Origin: JBGVMW01 sp045125095
GTDB taxonomy: Bacteria; Bacillota; Clostridia; Lachnospirales; Lachnospiraceae
Direction: 5' to 3'
Length of the DNA stretch: 64,000 bases
Assembly (NCBI GenBank): GCA_045125095.1
Contig: JBGVMW010000116.1
Location: 1 to 64,000 of the forward strand
In this document: piece after piece, positions 55,393-64,000 of the stretch
Numbering within the stretch: the first letter of the stretch is position 1
How the letters are laid out: every line of letters starts with the position of its first letter
The notes under the pieces: generated by a model
What the model saw: only the letters and a program-made list of their open reading frames with translations
What the model was told of the DNA's origin: nothing
The model's database searches: none
Made by a program: the position numbers and the translations under genes

Positions 55393-57186
55393 CTAAATGT
55401 TAAATATTTCGATATCTTTTTGTAAGGTATCGGCAATACTCTTTAATTCCTGTGCAGCATCTGCTAACTCTATAATAGTTGCATTTAATTCTTCCGCAGA
55501 AGCGTTTGTTTCTTCTGTGGAAGCAGCATTTTCTTCTGATACTGCAGATAGATTAGATACTACATCCACAATACTTGCTCTGGAATCATCCAACGTCTTT
55601 GTACGATCACTGATTTCATTAATAGCATGTAACGATGTGGAAATACCATGACTTACATCTACAAACTTGTCTCTTGTCTGCTCTAATTTATCCTGTTGTT
55701 CTGCTACAATCTGCATTACCTCATCCATAGTCTCTACCGTTCTCGTAGAATCCTCTAATAAGACTGTAATAATATCTTCAATCTTGGAAGCAGATTCATT
55801 AGACTGCTCTGCTAATTTCTGAATTTGGTTTGCTACTACCGCAAAGCCTTTTCCTGCTTCACCTGCTCTTGCTGCCTCAATTGAAGCATTTAAGGATAAC
55901 AAATTCGTCTCTTCCGCAATGGAGCTGATAAGATTAACCGCCTGACGAATCTGCTGTGCAGATTCGTTTGTTGTCTTTGTCTGCTCTGCAATACGATTAA
56001 CAGCATCAATGGTTTTGTCATTTGATGCATTCAGCTCACCTATAATACGTGTAGCTTCACTTCCTGCTCTATCCATCTGTTTTGCATTCTGCGTCAATCC
56101 GGATACATCTTTCACAATATGTTCAATCATTTCGCCAATTTTTTCTATGCTGGCTGAAGCTGTTTCCGTCTCATCAGCTAGCATACTGGCGCCATTGGCA
56201 ATTTCTTCGATAGCACTTGTCAATTCTTGTGTGTTATGTCTTGTAGAATCAGTCGTTGCTTCTAAAGCAGTGGAAGCTTTAGAAAGACGTCCCACAACAT
56301 TCTGCATATTACCTATAATACTCTTAAGTTCTTCTCTCAGTTTCTCAACATGCTTAAAAATTTCACCAATCTCATCTTTTCTATTAACACGCTTCACATT
56401 AGACGCTACTCTTAAATCTCCTTTAGCAACCTTCTCTAATACTACCATCGAACCATTCAATGCCCTAACCATGCTTCGTCCAATCACAACAGAAATAACA
56501 ATTGCGATTACCATAATAACAATCGCAACCATAAAGATCTTAATTGTTTCGCTATATACAAGACTACGAACAGATTCACTTCTAATACCACAGAACATCA
56601 TGCCTTCTGCCTGTCCTGAAGCTCCTAACAACGGAACATATGCGCCATAAAAATGCTCACCTTCTATAACGATATCATTATCAAAATAATCTTCTGCGTT
56701 ATTCAGAACCCGTTCTACAACTGCTTCGCTCACAGTAGTTCCAACAATACGTTCTCCAGATTCATTCTCAATTGTTGTTGCCACTCTGGTATCATGGTAC
56801 ACAACCGTACAATCAATACCTGTACGTTCCTTAAAACTATCAATCATTGTCGTATTATCAGAAATCTTCGTCATACCCTTATATACATCACCACCTGGGC
56901 TCTGTATATAACTTCCTGTAATACCTTCACTGTACATTTTTTCCAATGCAATTGCTGCATTGGTTAATTCCGATGCCACCCTGTTTTCCAAGGAATTCGT
57001 TAAGATAATATTTGAATATACGGCAAGTATCACACCTAATGCAAGTACCGGAATAATTGACATTCCCAGAATTTTAACAATCAATCCAGTCGATTTTTTC
57101 TTCTTATCTGATGCTTTTCCTTTCGTTTTTACTTTTGTTTTTACCTTTGGTTCAGCCTTCTCCCCTGCTTTAGCCTTTCCCTTCAT
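55393..57186 (-). CDS. methyl-accepting chemotaxis protein with Cache-type sensor
   Basis: 597-residue transmembrane receptor: a Lys-rich cytoplasmic start, membrane segment about 33-56, extracytoplasmic single Cache domain (about 57-210; [25 protein letters not shown]), second membrane segment about 213-236, HAMP domain, then a long signalling coiled coil with the tip sequence [20 protein letters not shown] and [13 protein letters not shown]. It probably senses a small ligand and feeds CheA via CheW/CheV. Strong promoter upstream. Confidence 0.93.
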   Translation of the reverse strand: MKGKAKAGEKAEPKVKTKVKTKGKASDKKKKSTGLIVKILGMSIIPVLALGVILAVYSNIILTNSLENRVASELTNAAIALEKMYSEGITGSYIQSPGGDVYKGMTKISDNTTMIDSFKERTGIDCTVVYHDTRVATTIENESGERIVGTTVSEAVVERVLNNAEDYFDNDIVIEGEHFYGAYVPLLGASGQAEGMMFCGIRSESVRSLVYSETIKIFMVAIVIMVIAIVISVVIGRSMVRALNGSMVVLEKVAKGDLRVASNVKRVNRKDEIGEIFKHVEKLREELKSIIGNMQNVVGRLSKASTALEATTDSTRHNTQELTSAIEEIANGASMLADETETASASIEKIGEMIEHIVKDVSGLTQNAKQMDRAGSEATRIIGELNASNDKTIDAVNRIAEQTKTTNESAQQIRQAVNLISSIAEETNLLSLNASIEAARAGEAGKGFAVVANQIQKLAEQSNESASKIEDIITVLLEDSTRTVETMDEVMQIVAEQQDKLEQTRDKFVDVSHGISTSLHAINEISDRTKTLDDSRASIVDVVSNLSAVSEENAASTEETNASAEELNATIIELADAAQELKSIADTLQKDIEIFNI

Positions 57187-57255
57187 ATGACCCCTCCTCA
57201 GTAATTTGTTAAAGTTTTACACATTTTATACTCCATTGTTTTATACTTTATTAAA

Positions 57256-57284
57256 ATTATACAATTTCTGCCCCCAAAAGTCAA
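57256..57284 (-). promoter_or_regulatory. promoter of the chemoreceptor gene
   Basis: TTGACT (57279-57284), 17-base spacer, TATAAT (57256-57261) on the minus strand, about 70 bp from the start codon. It is a sigma-A type, not the sigma-D type usual for motility genes. Confidence 0.82.
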
Positions 57285-57308
57285 TAGTGTTATTACTTTT
57301 AAAGCTAT

Positions 57309-58571
57309 TTATACAAGAATTTTCTGTCGTATTGGTAAAATTCCTTCATATATTCTGCCATTCTGCATATCAAGAGTGATGTATTCTCCTTCAATAATTT
57401 CTTCATGCTTTATACTGCCTCTATTTGCAGAATTCAACATACAACATGCTGTAATGCATCGTTTTCCAGCGCCCAATGCAAGACTTGCTGCGTGAGAAGT
57501 AACACCACCTGAAGCAGAAACAATTCCATCCGCTTTAAAAAACGCTTCCATGTGCTCTATTGATAAATCTTCGCATATGTATATCACATTCTCTCCCGCC
57601 TTCTTCCATTCATTTACAGCTTCTAATGAATAAGCAGCTTTCCCGGAAATGTCACTAATTCCAAAAGGAATCCCTTCTCCCAATACACGATGCTTTTCTT
57701 TCTCCGTACTTTCCATATATGACAATGATGTTTGATTTTCACAATTCTGCCCTGTCTCATGCTTCCACACTTCTTCAGCAAATTGGCTGCATCTTGCTTT
57801 TCTGTTCTGCAGAATATAAAGCTTCCCCTCTTCAACGGTAAATTCTATCTCCTGTATTTCACGATAATGCTGTTCAAGAAACTTTGCATATTTCATAAGC
57901 ATTTCATACTGCCTACGAAATTTCTTTTTCATCTCCTGCAACGGATACGGAATTGTTCTGCCCCCTACCAATAATTCCCCCTGTGCAACAGGAAGAAATT
58001 CGCCAAACAATTCATTCTGACCAGTGGATGGATTTCTCGTATAACAAACACCCGTTCCTGACATTTCAGAAGCCTTTCCATTCACCATCTGCTGAATAAT
58101 GACTGCTGTACCACAATCATCAGGAATTGCGTATTGTTTTCGATAGACTTTTGCTCTGTCACTCTCCCATGATAAAAGAACCTTTTCGATACATTCTTTC
58201 ATTTTCTCTCTATCTGTAATATTGCAATATGTAGCAAGTATACCAGGCATAGATATCGCAGCACCAGAACGTACCGATAACACAAGGCCATCTTCTAAGC
58301 CAGATAATTTTTTACCGGTTCTTTTTTCTAACTGTCGCAATTCAAGTTCCACTTCTATCAGCACCTGCTCCATCAATTCATTTCTATCTTCTTCTACTCT
58401 CTCAAAATAACTGCGGCATAATGATGTTTCAATAAAAAATCCATCCGGAACCGGTATTCCCATTCGATACATGTCTGCAATCCCATATCCTTTTAAACCA
58501 ATTTCAAGAGCTGTCTTTCCCCATGCATCTTGAAATGCAATACACCATTTATTTTTCTTTAACATATTCAC
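57309..58571 (-). CDS. PPDK/PEP-synthase-like protein lacking the PEP-binding barrel
   Basis: 420 residues. The N-terminal ATP-grasp region resembles pyruvate phosphate dikinase (LSVRSGAAISMPG, FTRNPSTG-like CYTRNPSTGQNELFGEFL, EFTVEEGKLYILQNR). A swivelling phospho-histidine domain near residue 360 follows, with GGVTSHAASLALG. The C-terminal TIM barrel that binds PEP/pyruvate is missing, so it may phosphorylate another substrate or protein. The start is uncertain: this GTG or the ATG 6 nt downstream; the ribosome-binding site is weak. Confidence 0.8.
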   Translation of the reverse strand: MNMLKKNKWCIAFQDAWGKTALEIGLKGYGIADMYRMGIPVPDGFFIETSLCRSYFERVEEDRNELMEQVLIEVELELRQLEKRTGKKLSGLEDGLVLSVRSGAAISMPGILATYCNITDREKMKECIEKVLLSWESDRAKVYRKQYAIPDDCGTAVIIQQMVNGKASEMSGTGVCYTRNPSTGQNELFGEFLPVAQGELLVGGRTIPYPLQEMKKKFRRQYEMLMKYAKFLEQHYREIQEIEFTVEEGKLYILQNRKARCSQFAEEVWKHETGQNCENQTSLSYMESTEKEKHRVLGEGIPFGISDISGKAAYSLEAVNEWKKAGENVIYICEDLSIEHMEAFFKADGIVSASGGVTSHAASLALGAGKRCITACCMLNSANRGSIKHEEIIEGEYITLDMQNGRIYEGILPIRQKILV

Positions 58572-58682
58572 ACCATCTCTTTCTCGTCAATTCCATGTGA
58601 CAAATATGTTACTGCAATCTGCTTTTTTCAACAAGAGGAAAACTGTCGAAGAACGCCAGAATATTTCTATTTTTCTCGACAT

Positions 58683-58724
58683 TTTTTATGCTGGTGTACT
58701 AGGAAATTTTCCAGCATATAAAAA
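58683..58724. repeat. short CTAG/CTGG palindrome
   Basis: TTTTTTATGCTGG, a spacer containing ACTAGGAAATTTT, and CCAGCATATAAAAA. It is contiguous with the T-tract of the thrS terminator. Confidence 0.6.
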
Positions 58725-58796
58725 AGAACTGTCGCGATTAAGCATGTTTGAAACCTTGCGACAACTTGTATCACCCTTGCTTAATGCGACAGTTCT
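58725..58796 (-). terminator. long terminator hairpin of thrS
   Basis: Stem AGAACTGTCGC.ATTAAGCA with TGCTTAATCGCGACAGTTCT and a loop of about 34 bases, then TTTTT on the minus strand, 20 bases after the thrS stop. Confidence 0.8.
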
Positions 58797-58816
58797 ATAC
58801 GATATATTACAAATAT

Positions 58817-60775
58817 TTATTTATCTTCCTGCACTTCTATCTTGCGAATTTCTTTTGTGCGGATTTCTTTACAGATTGCATCAATGAAGTCAGCTAATGG
58901 TTTCTGACCTTCATCACCTAAGAAACGGCTTCTGACAGAAACAACTCCTTCTTCTTCTTCCTTCTGACCAACTACCAGCATATATGGGATTTTGTTCAGA
59001 CGAGCTTCACGGATCTTGTAACCAATCTTTTCAGAACGATTATCTGTGGTTGCCAGGATACCATTTTCCTTCAATTCTGCTTCTACCTTTGCAGCATACT
59101 CGCTGTACTTCTCAGAAATTGGAAGGACACGAACCTGCTCTGGGCATAACCAGGTTGGGAACATACCGGCATATTTTTCAATTAACCATGCTAATGTTCT
59201 CTCATAGCATCCCATACTTGTTCTGTGAATAATATATGGGCGAACCTTTTCACCATTCTGGTCTACATAGTACATATCAAACTGCTCTGCCAATAAAGCA
59301 TCCCACTGAATGGTAATCATAGTATCTTCTTTACCATATACATTCTTTGCCTGAATATCTACCTTTGGTCCATAAAAAGCGGCCTCTCCTGCTGCTTCTG
59401 TAAATGGAATCTCTAATTCATTTAACACATCGCGGATTCTCTGCTCTGTTTCTTCCCATACTTCTGCAGAACCAATGTATTTTTCTGAGTTTTCCGGATC
59501 CCATTTTGACAGACGGTATGTGACATCTTCCTCTACCCCTAATGTTCTTAAACAATATCTTGCTAAATCAAGACATCCTTTGAATTCTTCATCCATCTGA
59601 TCTGGTCTTACAATCAAATGTCCCTCTGAGATAGTAAACTGACGCACTCTTGTCAAGCCGTGCATTTCACCGGAATCCTCCTGACGGAATAAAGTAGATG
59701 TCTCGCCATAACGAAGTGGTAAATCACGGTAAGATTTCTGACTTGCCTTGTATACATAGTACTGGAATGGACATGTCATTGGACGAAGTGCAAATACTTC
59801 CTTGTCTGTTTCCTCGTCTCCCATAACGAACATACCATCTTTGTAGTGATCCCAATGTCCTGAAATCTTATATAAATCGCTCTTTGCCATTAATGGGGTT
59901 TTTGTTCTTACATACCCTCTCTTTTCTTCTTCATCTTCAATCCATCTCTGCATTGTCTGTATCATCTTTGCGCCCTTTGGCATCAGAAGTGGCAAGCCCT
60001 GTCCAATAACATCTACTGTTGTGAACAGTTCCATTTCACGTCCTAATTTGTTGTGGTCACGCTTCTTGATGTCTTCTAAGTATGCTAAATATTCTTCTAA
60101 CTCTTCTTTTTTTGTATAAGCGGTACCATAAATACGCGCTAACATTTTATTCTTTTCATTTCCTCTCCAGTATGCACCTGATGAAGAAATTAACTTGAAT
60201 GCCCTAATTGGCTTTGTTGACATTAAGTGTGGTCCTGCACAGAGGTCTGTAAATTCACCCTGGCTGTAGAAGGAAATCTCTGCATCTTCCGGTAAATCCT
60301 GAATTAATTCTACCTTATACGGCTCTCCCTTTTCTTCCATGAACTTGATTGCTTCTGCTCTTGGAAGTGTGAAACGTTCAATCGCCTTTCCTTCTTTAAT
60401 AATCTTCTTCATTTCTTTTTCGATGGCATCCAAATCTTCTCTTGTAAAAGATTCGGAATCGAAATCATAATAGAAGCCTGTGTCAATAGATGGTCCAATT
60501 GCAAGCTTTGCTTCCGGGCGAATGCGTTTTACTGCTTCTGCTAATACATGGGAAGCAGTATGACGATATGCTGCTAAACCAGCCGGATCATTGGCTGTCA
60601 AAATGCTTAAATTGCAATCTGTATCAATTACTGTTCGTAAATCTACTACCTCTCCATTCACTTCTCCGGCACATGCCATACGTGCCAAGCCTTCACTGAT
60701 GTCTTTTGCAATGTCAATCACTGACATGGACTGTGCATATTCCTTAACGGAACCATCTTTTAATGTAACTTTCAT
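58817..60775 (-). CDS. thrS: threonyl-tRNA synthetase
   Basis: Class II synthetase, 652 residues: N-terminal TGS domain (1-60), editing-type domain with HTASHVLAEAVKRI and CAGPHL, catalytic core with motif 2 region MHGLTRVRQFT and motif 3-like IHRTSMGCYERTLAWLIE, then the anticodon-binding domain. Regulated by its own T-box leader, though separated from it by repeat modules. Confidence 0.97.
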   Translation of the reverse strand: MKVTLKDGSVKEYAQSMSVIDIAKDISEGLARMACAGEVNGEVVDLRTVIDTDCNLSILTANDPAGLAAYRHTASHVLAEAVKRIRPEAKLAIGPSIDTGFYYDFDSESFTREDLDAIEKEMKKIIKEGKAIERFTLPRAEAIKFMEEKGEPYKVELIQDLPEDAEISFYSQGEFTDLCAGPHLMSTKPIRAFKLISSSGAYWRGNEKNKMLARIYGTAYTKKEELEEYLAYLEDIKKRDHNKLGREMELFTTVDVIGQGLPLLMPKGAKMIQTMQRWIEDEEEKRGYVRTKTPLMAKSDLYKISGHWDHYKDGMFVMGDEETDKEVFALRPMTCPFQYYVYKASQKSYRDLPLRYGETSTLFRQEDSGEMHGLTRVRQFTISEGHLIVRPDQMDEEFKGCLDLARYCLRTLGVEEDVTYRLSKWDPENSEKYIGSAEVWEETEQRIRDVLNELEIPFTEAAGEAAFYGPKVDIQAKNVYGKEDTMITIQWDALLAEQFDMYYVDQNGEKVRPYIIHRTSMGCYERTLAWLIEKYAGMFPTWLCPEQVRVLPISEKYSEYAAKVEAELKENGILATTDNRSEKIGYKIREARLNKIPYMLVVGQKEEEEGVVSVRSRFLGDEGQKPLADFIDAICKEIRTKEIRKIEVQEDK

Positions 60776-60805
60776 GTTCTTACTTCCTTTCGTTTCATGA
60801 ATTAA

Positions 60806-60966
60806 TAGGCATTTGCGAAAGTGAAACCCATCCGCAAATTGTCAGAATTGTTTGTGCAAATAGCTACTTGCAGAACTCCTGCAATCAGCGCATCACTTTT
60901 ATATGCTGGAAACTTTCATGTATAACATTTCGAAATAAACCGTTGTAATTTCCTAGTATATAAAAA
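60806..60966. repeat. repeat modules between the Thr T-box and thrS
   Basis: Half of module D (60806-60870: TAGGCATTTGCG ... GTCAGAATTGTTTGTG) and a module C variant (TATGCTGGAAACTTTCA ... GTAATTTCCTAG, then TATATAAAAAA reaching the T-box terminator). Confidence 0.7.
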
Positions 60967-60967
60967 A

Positions 60968-61236
60968 TCCCTAATTGCAATCACTTGCAATTAGGGACGA
61001 ATTATCAAATCCGTGGTTCCACCCACATTTATTTTCATGTGACATTTTAACCACACGAAAACCTCAAAGATGATAACGGTGTCAAACCGGGCTGTATTAA
61101 AGCCACTCAGAGATGGTCTTCCATATAATTCCTAACAGGATGCTTCCACCATGAACAAAATCGTTCCCACATCCCTCTCTGGGATATTCCTTACATGTAC
61201 TGTTCTCGTCTACGCATTTTCTTCGTTACGCTATAA
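60968..61236 (-). promoter_or_regulatory. T-box leader for thrS (Thr)
   Basis: T-box motif TGGGTGGAACCACGG on the minus strand (61011-61025), terminator at 60968-60997 (TCCCTAATTGCAA/TTGCAATTAGGGA, then six T). A candidate threonine specifier ACC at 61115-61117 is in the context GAAG-ACC-A; another ACC occurs nearer the T-box, so the specifier is not certain. Confidence 0.9.
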
Positions 61237-61238
61237 AA

Positions 61239-61267
61239 AATATACTCCAGATTTCATTTTCTGTCAA
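61239..61267 (-). promoter_or_regulatory. thrS leader promoter
   Basis: TTGACA (61262-61267), 17-base spacer, TATATT (61239-61244) on the minus strand, starting 10 bp after the ptsG stop codon. Confidence 0.82.
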
Positions 61268-61276
61268 GTATTCTTT

Positions 61277-63406
61277 TTATTCTTCGTAAACATCTATTGC
61301 AAACAAATCATCGCCAGCCTTGATACTTCCTTCATGCAACAGACGGATTTTCTGGTTATCTTCTAATTCTGTGCAGATAACCGGTGTTACTACTGATGGT
61401 GCATTCTCCTTAAGGAACGGAATGTCAATCTTCATCAGCACATCACCTTTTTTCACTTCCTGTCCATCGCTTACAAGGACTTCAAAACCTTTTCCGTCTA
61501 ATTTTACGGTATCAATTCCCACATGCAGCAACATAGCAATTCCGGTTTTTGTCTGGAATCCAATAGCATGCTTAGACGGGAATACAAAAGTAACCTCACC
61601 ATCTACAGGAGCCTTAATCTCAGCCGCCTTTGGCTCTACAGCCGCTCCATCACCCATCATTTTGCCTGCAAATCCTTCATCCGGCACTTTGGAAAGATTC
61701 ATTGCCTCACCGGTAATCGGGCTGCCTATGACAATTGTGTTGACTACTTTTTTATTTGTAGCTGTTGTGGTTTCTGCTGTTTTTTCTTCCGAAGCAGACA
61801 CAGCTGTGTATTCTTCATTTGGAGCAGTTTCTAAATAATCCTCCAGATTGGACTTTATTACCGTTACCTTTGGACCATAAATAACCTGTACACCATTACC
61901 TTTGCGAACCACACCAGATGCACCGGATGCTTTTAATAAATCATCCTGTACTAACTCTGCTTTGTAGACAGTACAACGAAGTCTTGTTGCACAGCAATCC
62001 ACATCGGAAATATTTTTCTTTCCACCTAAGCCGTGACAAATCATTTCTGATATTTCATCTACTGCTCCTGCGGCTCCACCGCTTTTCTTCGCTTCAAAAT
62101 CACTTCGTTTATACAGCTTCACTTCACTACTGTCATCGCGACCAGGTGTCTTCCAGTCAAACTTCTTAATTAAGAAACTGAATAAGAAATAGTACACTAC
62201 AAAATATGCAATACCTACAAGCGGAACCATAATCCAGTTTGTCTTTTCATTACCTTGCAGGATACCAAACAGGAATAAGTCAATCACACCACCAGAGAAT
62301 GTCATTCCGACACCAACATTTAAAATATGCATCAGCATATAAGCTGCTCCGGCAAATACACAATGAACAATATATAACGCAGGAGCTACAAACAAGAATG
62401 TAAATTCAAGTGGCTCTGTAATACCAGTAAGCATGGAAGTAAGAGCTGCAGAAAGAAGAAGACCTGATACTTCTTTCTTCTTTTCCGGTTTCGCCGTGCG
62501 ATACATTGCTAATGCTGCACCTGGTAAACCAAAAATCATCAGTGGGAACTTACCAGACATAAATCTGGTTGCTGACACTGCATAATGCTCTACACTAGGG
62601 TCTGCTAACTGTGCAAAGAAAATATTCTGTGCCCCTTCTACAACCTGCCCTGCAACTTCTAAGGTACCACCCAGACCAGTTTGCCAGAATGGAAGATAGA
62701 ATACATGATGCAAACCAAATGGAATCAATGCTCTTTCTAAGAAACCATATACCCATGTTCCAGCATAGCCAGACTTCAATACCAAATCACCTAAGCTATA
62801 GATTCCTGCCTGGATCGGAGGCCATACAAAGAACATTAAAATACCAACAAGTACATATACCAGCGCACTGATAATCGGCACAAAACGTGTTCCACCAAAG
62901 AACGAAAGCATCTGTGGCAATTCAATCTTATAGAACCGGTTGTGAAGTGCTGCAACACCTAAGCCTACAATCATACCACCGAATACACCCATCTGTAAGG
63001 ACTCAATACCTACTACAGATGTAGTAGCACCCTCTAACAATGCCTCTGCTCCACCATTTAATGTAATCATGGCACTGATGGAAGCATGCATAATAAAGAA
63101 AGCAACCACCGCTGATAAAGCAGCAACTTCTTTTTCTTTCTTTGCCATACCAATGGCAACACCCATAGCAAATAAAATTGGTAAGTTATTAAATACAACA
63201 TTACCAGCATCTTTCATTACCGTAAAGATGGCATACAAAATTGTTCCCGGTCCCATTACTCCTAACAAATTATATGTCCCTAACATCGTTTCATTTGTTA
63301 AGGAGCCACCTAAACCTAACAGAAGACCAGCAACCGGAAGAATTGCAATCGGGAGCATAAAGGATCTTCCTACCCTCTGTAAAACTCCAAAAATTTTGTC
63401 TTTCAT
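61277..63406 (-). CDS. ptsG: PTS glucose-type EIICBA
   Basis: 709-residue sugar transporter and phosphotransferase with domains in the order IIC, IIB, IIA. The IIC part (1 to about 410) has about ten membrane segments and the GITEPLEFTFLF signature. IIB carries the phospho-cysteine in DVDCCATRLRC at about residue 470. IIA has the paired histidines in SKHAIG (about 611) and LLHVGIDTV (about 628). Glucose is the likely substrate by family; N-acetylglucosamine or maltose relatives are possible. It follows ptsI by 78 bp. Confidence 0.85.
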   Translation of the reverse strand: MKDKIFGVLQRVGRSFMLPIAILPVAGLLLGLGGSLTNETMLGTYNLLGVMGPGTILYAIFTVMKDAGNVVFNNLPILFAMGVAIGMAKKEKEVAALSAVVAFFIMHASISAMITLNGGAEALLEGATTSVVGIESLQMGVFGGMIVGLGVAALHNRFYKIELPQMLSFFGGTRFVPIISALVYVLVGILMFFVWPPIQAGIYSLGDLVLKSGYAGTWVYGFLERALIPFGLHHVFYLPFWQTGLGGTLEVAGQVVEGAQNIFFAQLADPSVEHYAVSATRFMSGKFPLMIFGLPGAALAMYRTAKPEKKKEVSGLLLSAALTSMLTGITEPLEFTFLFVAPALYIVHCVFAGAAYMLMHILNVGVGMTFSGGVIDLFLFGILQGNEKTNWIMVPLVGIAYFVVYYFLFSFLIKKFDWKTPGRDDSSEVKLYKRSDFEAKKSGGAAGAVDEISEMICHGLGGKKNISDVDCCATRLRCTVYKAELVQDDLLKASGASGVVRKGNGVQVIYGPKVTVIKSNLEDYLETAPNEEYTAVSASEEKTAETTTATNKKVVNTIVIGSPITGEAMNLSKVPDEGFAGKMMGDGAAVEPKAAEIKAPVDGEVTFVFPSKHAIGFQTKTGIAMLLHVGIDTVKLDGKGFEVLVSDGQEVKKGDVLMKIDIPFLKENAPSVVTPVICTELEDNQKIRLLHEGSIKAGDDLFAIDVYEE

Positions 63407-63484
63407 AGTTTCCCTTCCTTTCTCAGAAATATATGTTATTCACCTTACTATACACTTCCCATATTATATATTTCATTAAACTTA

Positions 63485-64000
63485 TTATTTAGACAAATCA
63501 AGACTTCTTACTTTTTGCCGCACAGGAAGGATAAATGTAGGCGAAACCGACAGCTCATCTACGCCCATGCGCAGGAATTCCTCTGTCAAAGTAGTATCCG
63601 CTCCTAATTCCCCGCAAATACCAACCCATGCACCACCTTTGTGTCCATTCTCAATTGTCATCCGGATCAATCGCAATACTGCCGGATGATGAGAATCGTA
63701 AAAAGCATCCAATTTTGGATTCTGTCTGTCTATAGCAAGGGTGTACTGCGTCAAGTCATTGGTACCGATACTAAAGAAGTCTACTTCCTTAGCCAACTCC
63801 TCACTTACCATAACTGCCGCAGGTGTCTCAATCATAACACCAATTTCCACGTCCTTGTATGCGATTCCTTCCGTTGATAATTCTGCTTTTGCTTCCTCCA
63901 ATACAGCCTTTGCCTGTCTTGCCTCATCCACAGAGATAATCATCGGAAACATAACAGAAATATTTCCAAATGCGCTTGCACGCAACAGCGCACGCAATTG
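63485..64000 (-). CDS. ptsI: PTS enzyme I, C-terminal part (cut by window end)
   Basis: The frame stays open to the last base. The visible 171 or so residues are the C-terminal PEP-binding barrel of EI: FPMIISVDEARQAKAVLEEA, GVMIETPAAV, DFFSIGTNDLTQYTLA and the catalytic cysteine in GICGELGAD. The start lies beyond the window. Transcribed ahead of ptsG. Confidence 0.95.
   Translation of the reverse strand, partial: QLRALLRASAFGNISVMFPMIISVDEARQAKAVLEEAKAELSTEGIAYKDVEIGVMIETPAAVMVSEELAKEVDFFSIGTNDLTQYTLAIDRQNPKLDAFYDSHHPAVLRLIRMTIENGHKGGAWVGICGELGADTTLTEEFLRMGVDELSVSPTFILPVRQKVRSLDLSK

Noticed and set aside
58597..58887. 96-residue plus-strand frame
   Set aside because: It runs through the thrS terminator and into the antisense of thrS; it lacks a Shine-Dalgarno.

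Overview
The window looks like a chromosomal segment of a low-to-moderate G+C anaerobic Firmicute, most likely a Lachnospiraceae member of the Roseburia/Eubacterium/Butyrivibrio type. This is inferred from three T-box leaders, the secG-rnr-smpB-ssrA cluster, a 'high-cysteine HCB' mini-protein, CheV plus a Cache-type chemoreceptor, an IICBA-type glucose PTS and a eukaryote-like NADP isocitrate dehydrogenase. Nearly all genes are on the minus strand; only three small genes near 53.8-55.4 kb are on the plus strand. I see no transposase, tRNA, rRNA, prophage or CRISPR array.

Layout. 0.2-4.4 kb: cell-wall precursor genes, a MurD-type ligase next to a MurL-like epimerase (the alternative route to D-Glu in peptidoglycan) and alanine racemase. 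4.6-7.4 kb: leuS with a Leu T-box. 7.4-11.1 kb: a secreted CAP-domain protein and an ABC-2 exporter. 11.1-14.2 kb: a D-2-hydroxyacid dehydrogenase and an Lsa-like ABC-F protein bracketed by two almost identical inverted 166-bp palindromic elements. 14.3-24.7 kb: a possible untranslated transcript, a membrane protein, an ABC exporter with two paralogous lipoproteins, and a LytTR regulator/GHKL kinase pair. 24.8-27.6 kb: rlmH, ung, hisF, hisH. 27.8-31.7 kb: a membrane protein carrying tandem FliM-like peptides, a degenerate sirtuin and CheV. 31.7-38.2 kb: lipoproteins, a large peptide-binding protein, and an OmpR/HAMP two-component pair. 38.3-41.9 kb: the trans-translation cluster (tmRNA, SmpB, RNase R) and SecG. 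42-43.7 kb: two small genes and a candidate small RNA with a consensus promoter and terminator. 43.8-50.9 kb: a complete trpEGDCFBA operon under a Trp T-box. 50.9-55.4 kb: icd, an intracellular subtilase, a His-less HPr-like protein, the cysteine-rich HCB protein and small orphan genes. 55.4-64 kb: a chemoreceptor, a truncated PPDK-like enzyme, thrS with a Thr T-box, ptsG and the end of ptsI.

The most unusual DNA-level feature is a population of palindromic, CTAG-delimited modules scattered through the intergenic spaces. Many abut the T-tract of intrinsic terminators, share an apex hairpin of the CGTAG/CTACG type, and in two operons sit between a T-box terminator and the gene it controls. The most unusual protein is the 654-residue membrane protein with five near-perfect repeats resembling the CheY-binding N-terminal peptide of FliM, close to cheV.
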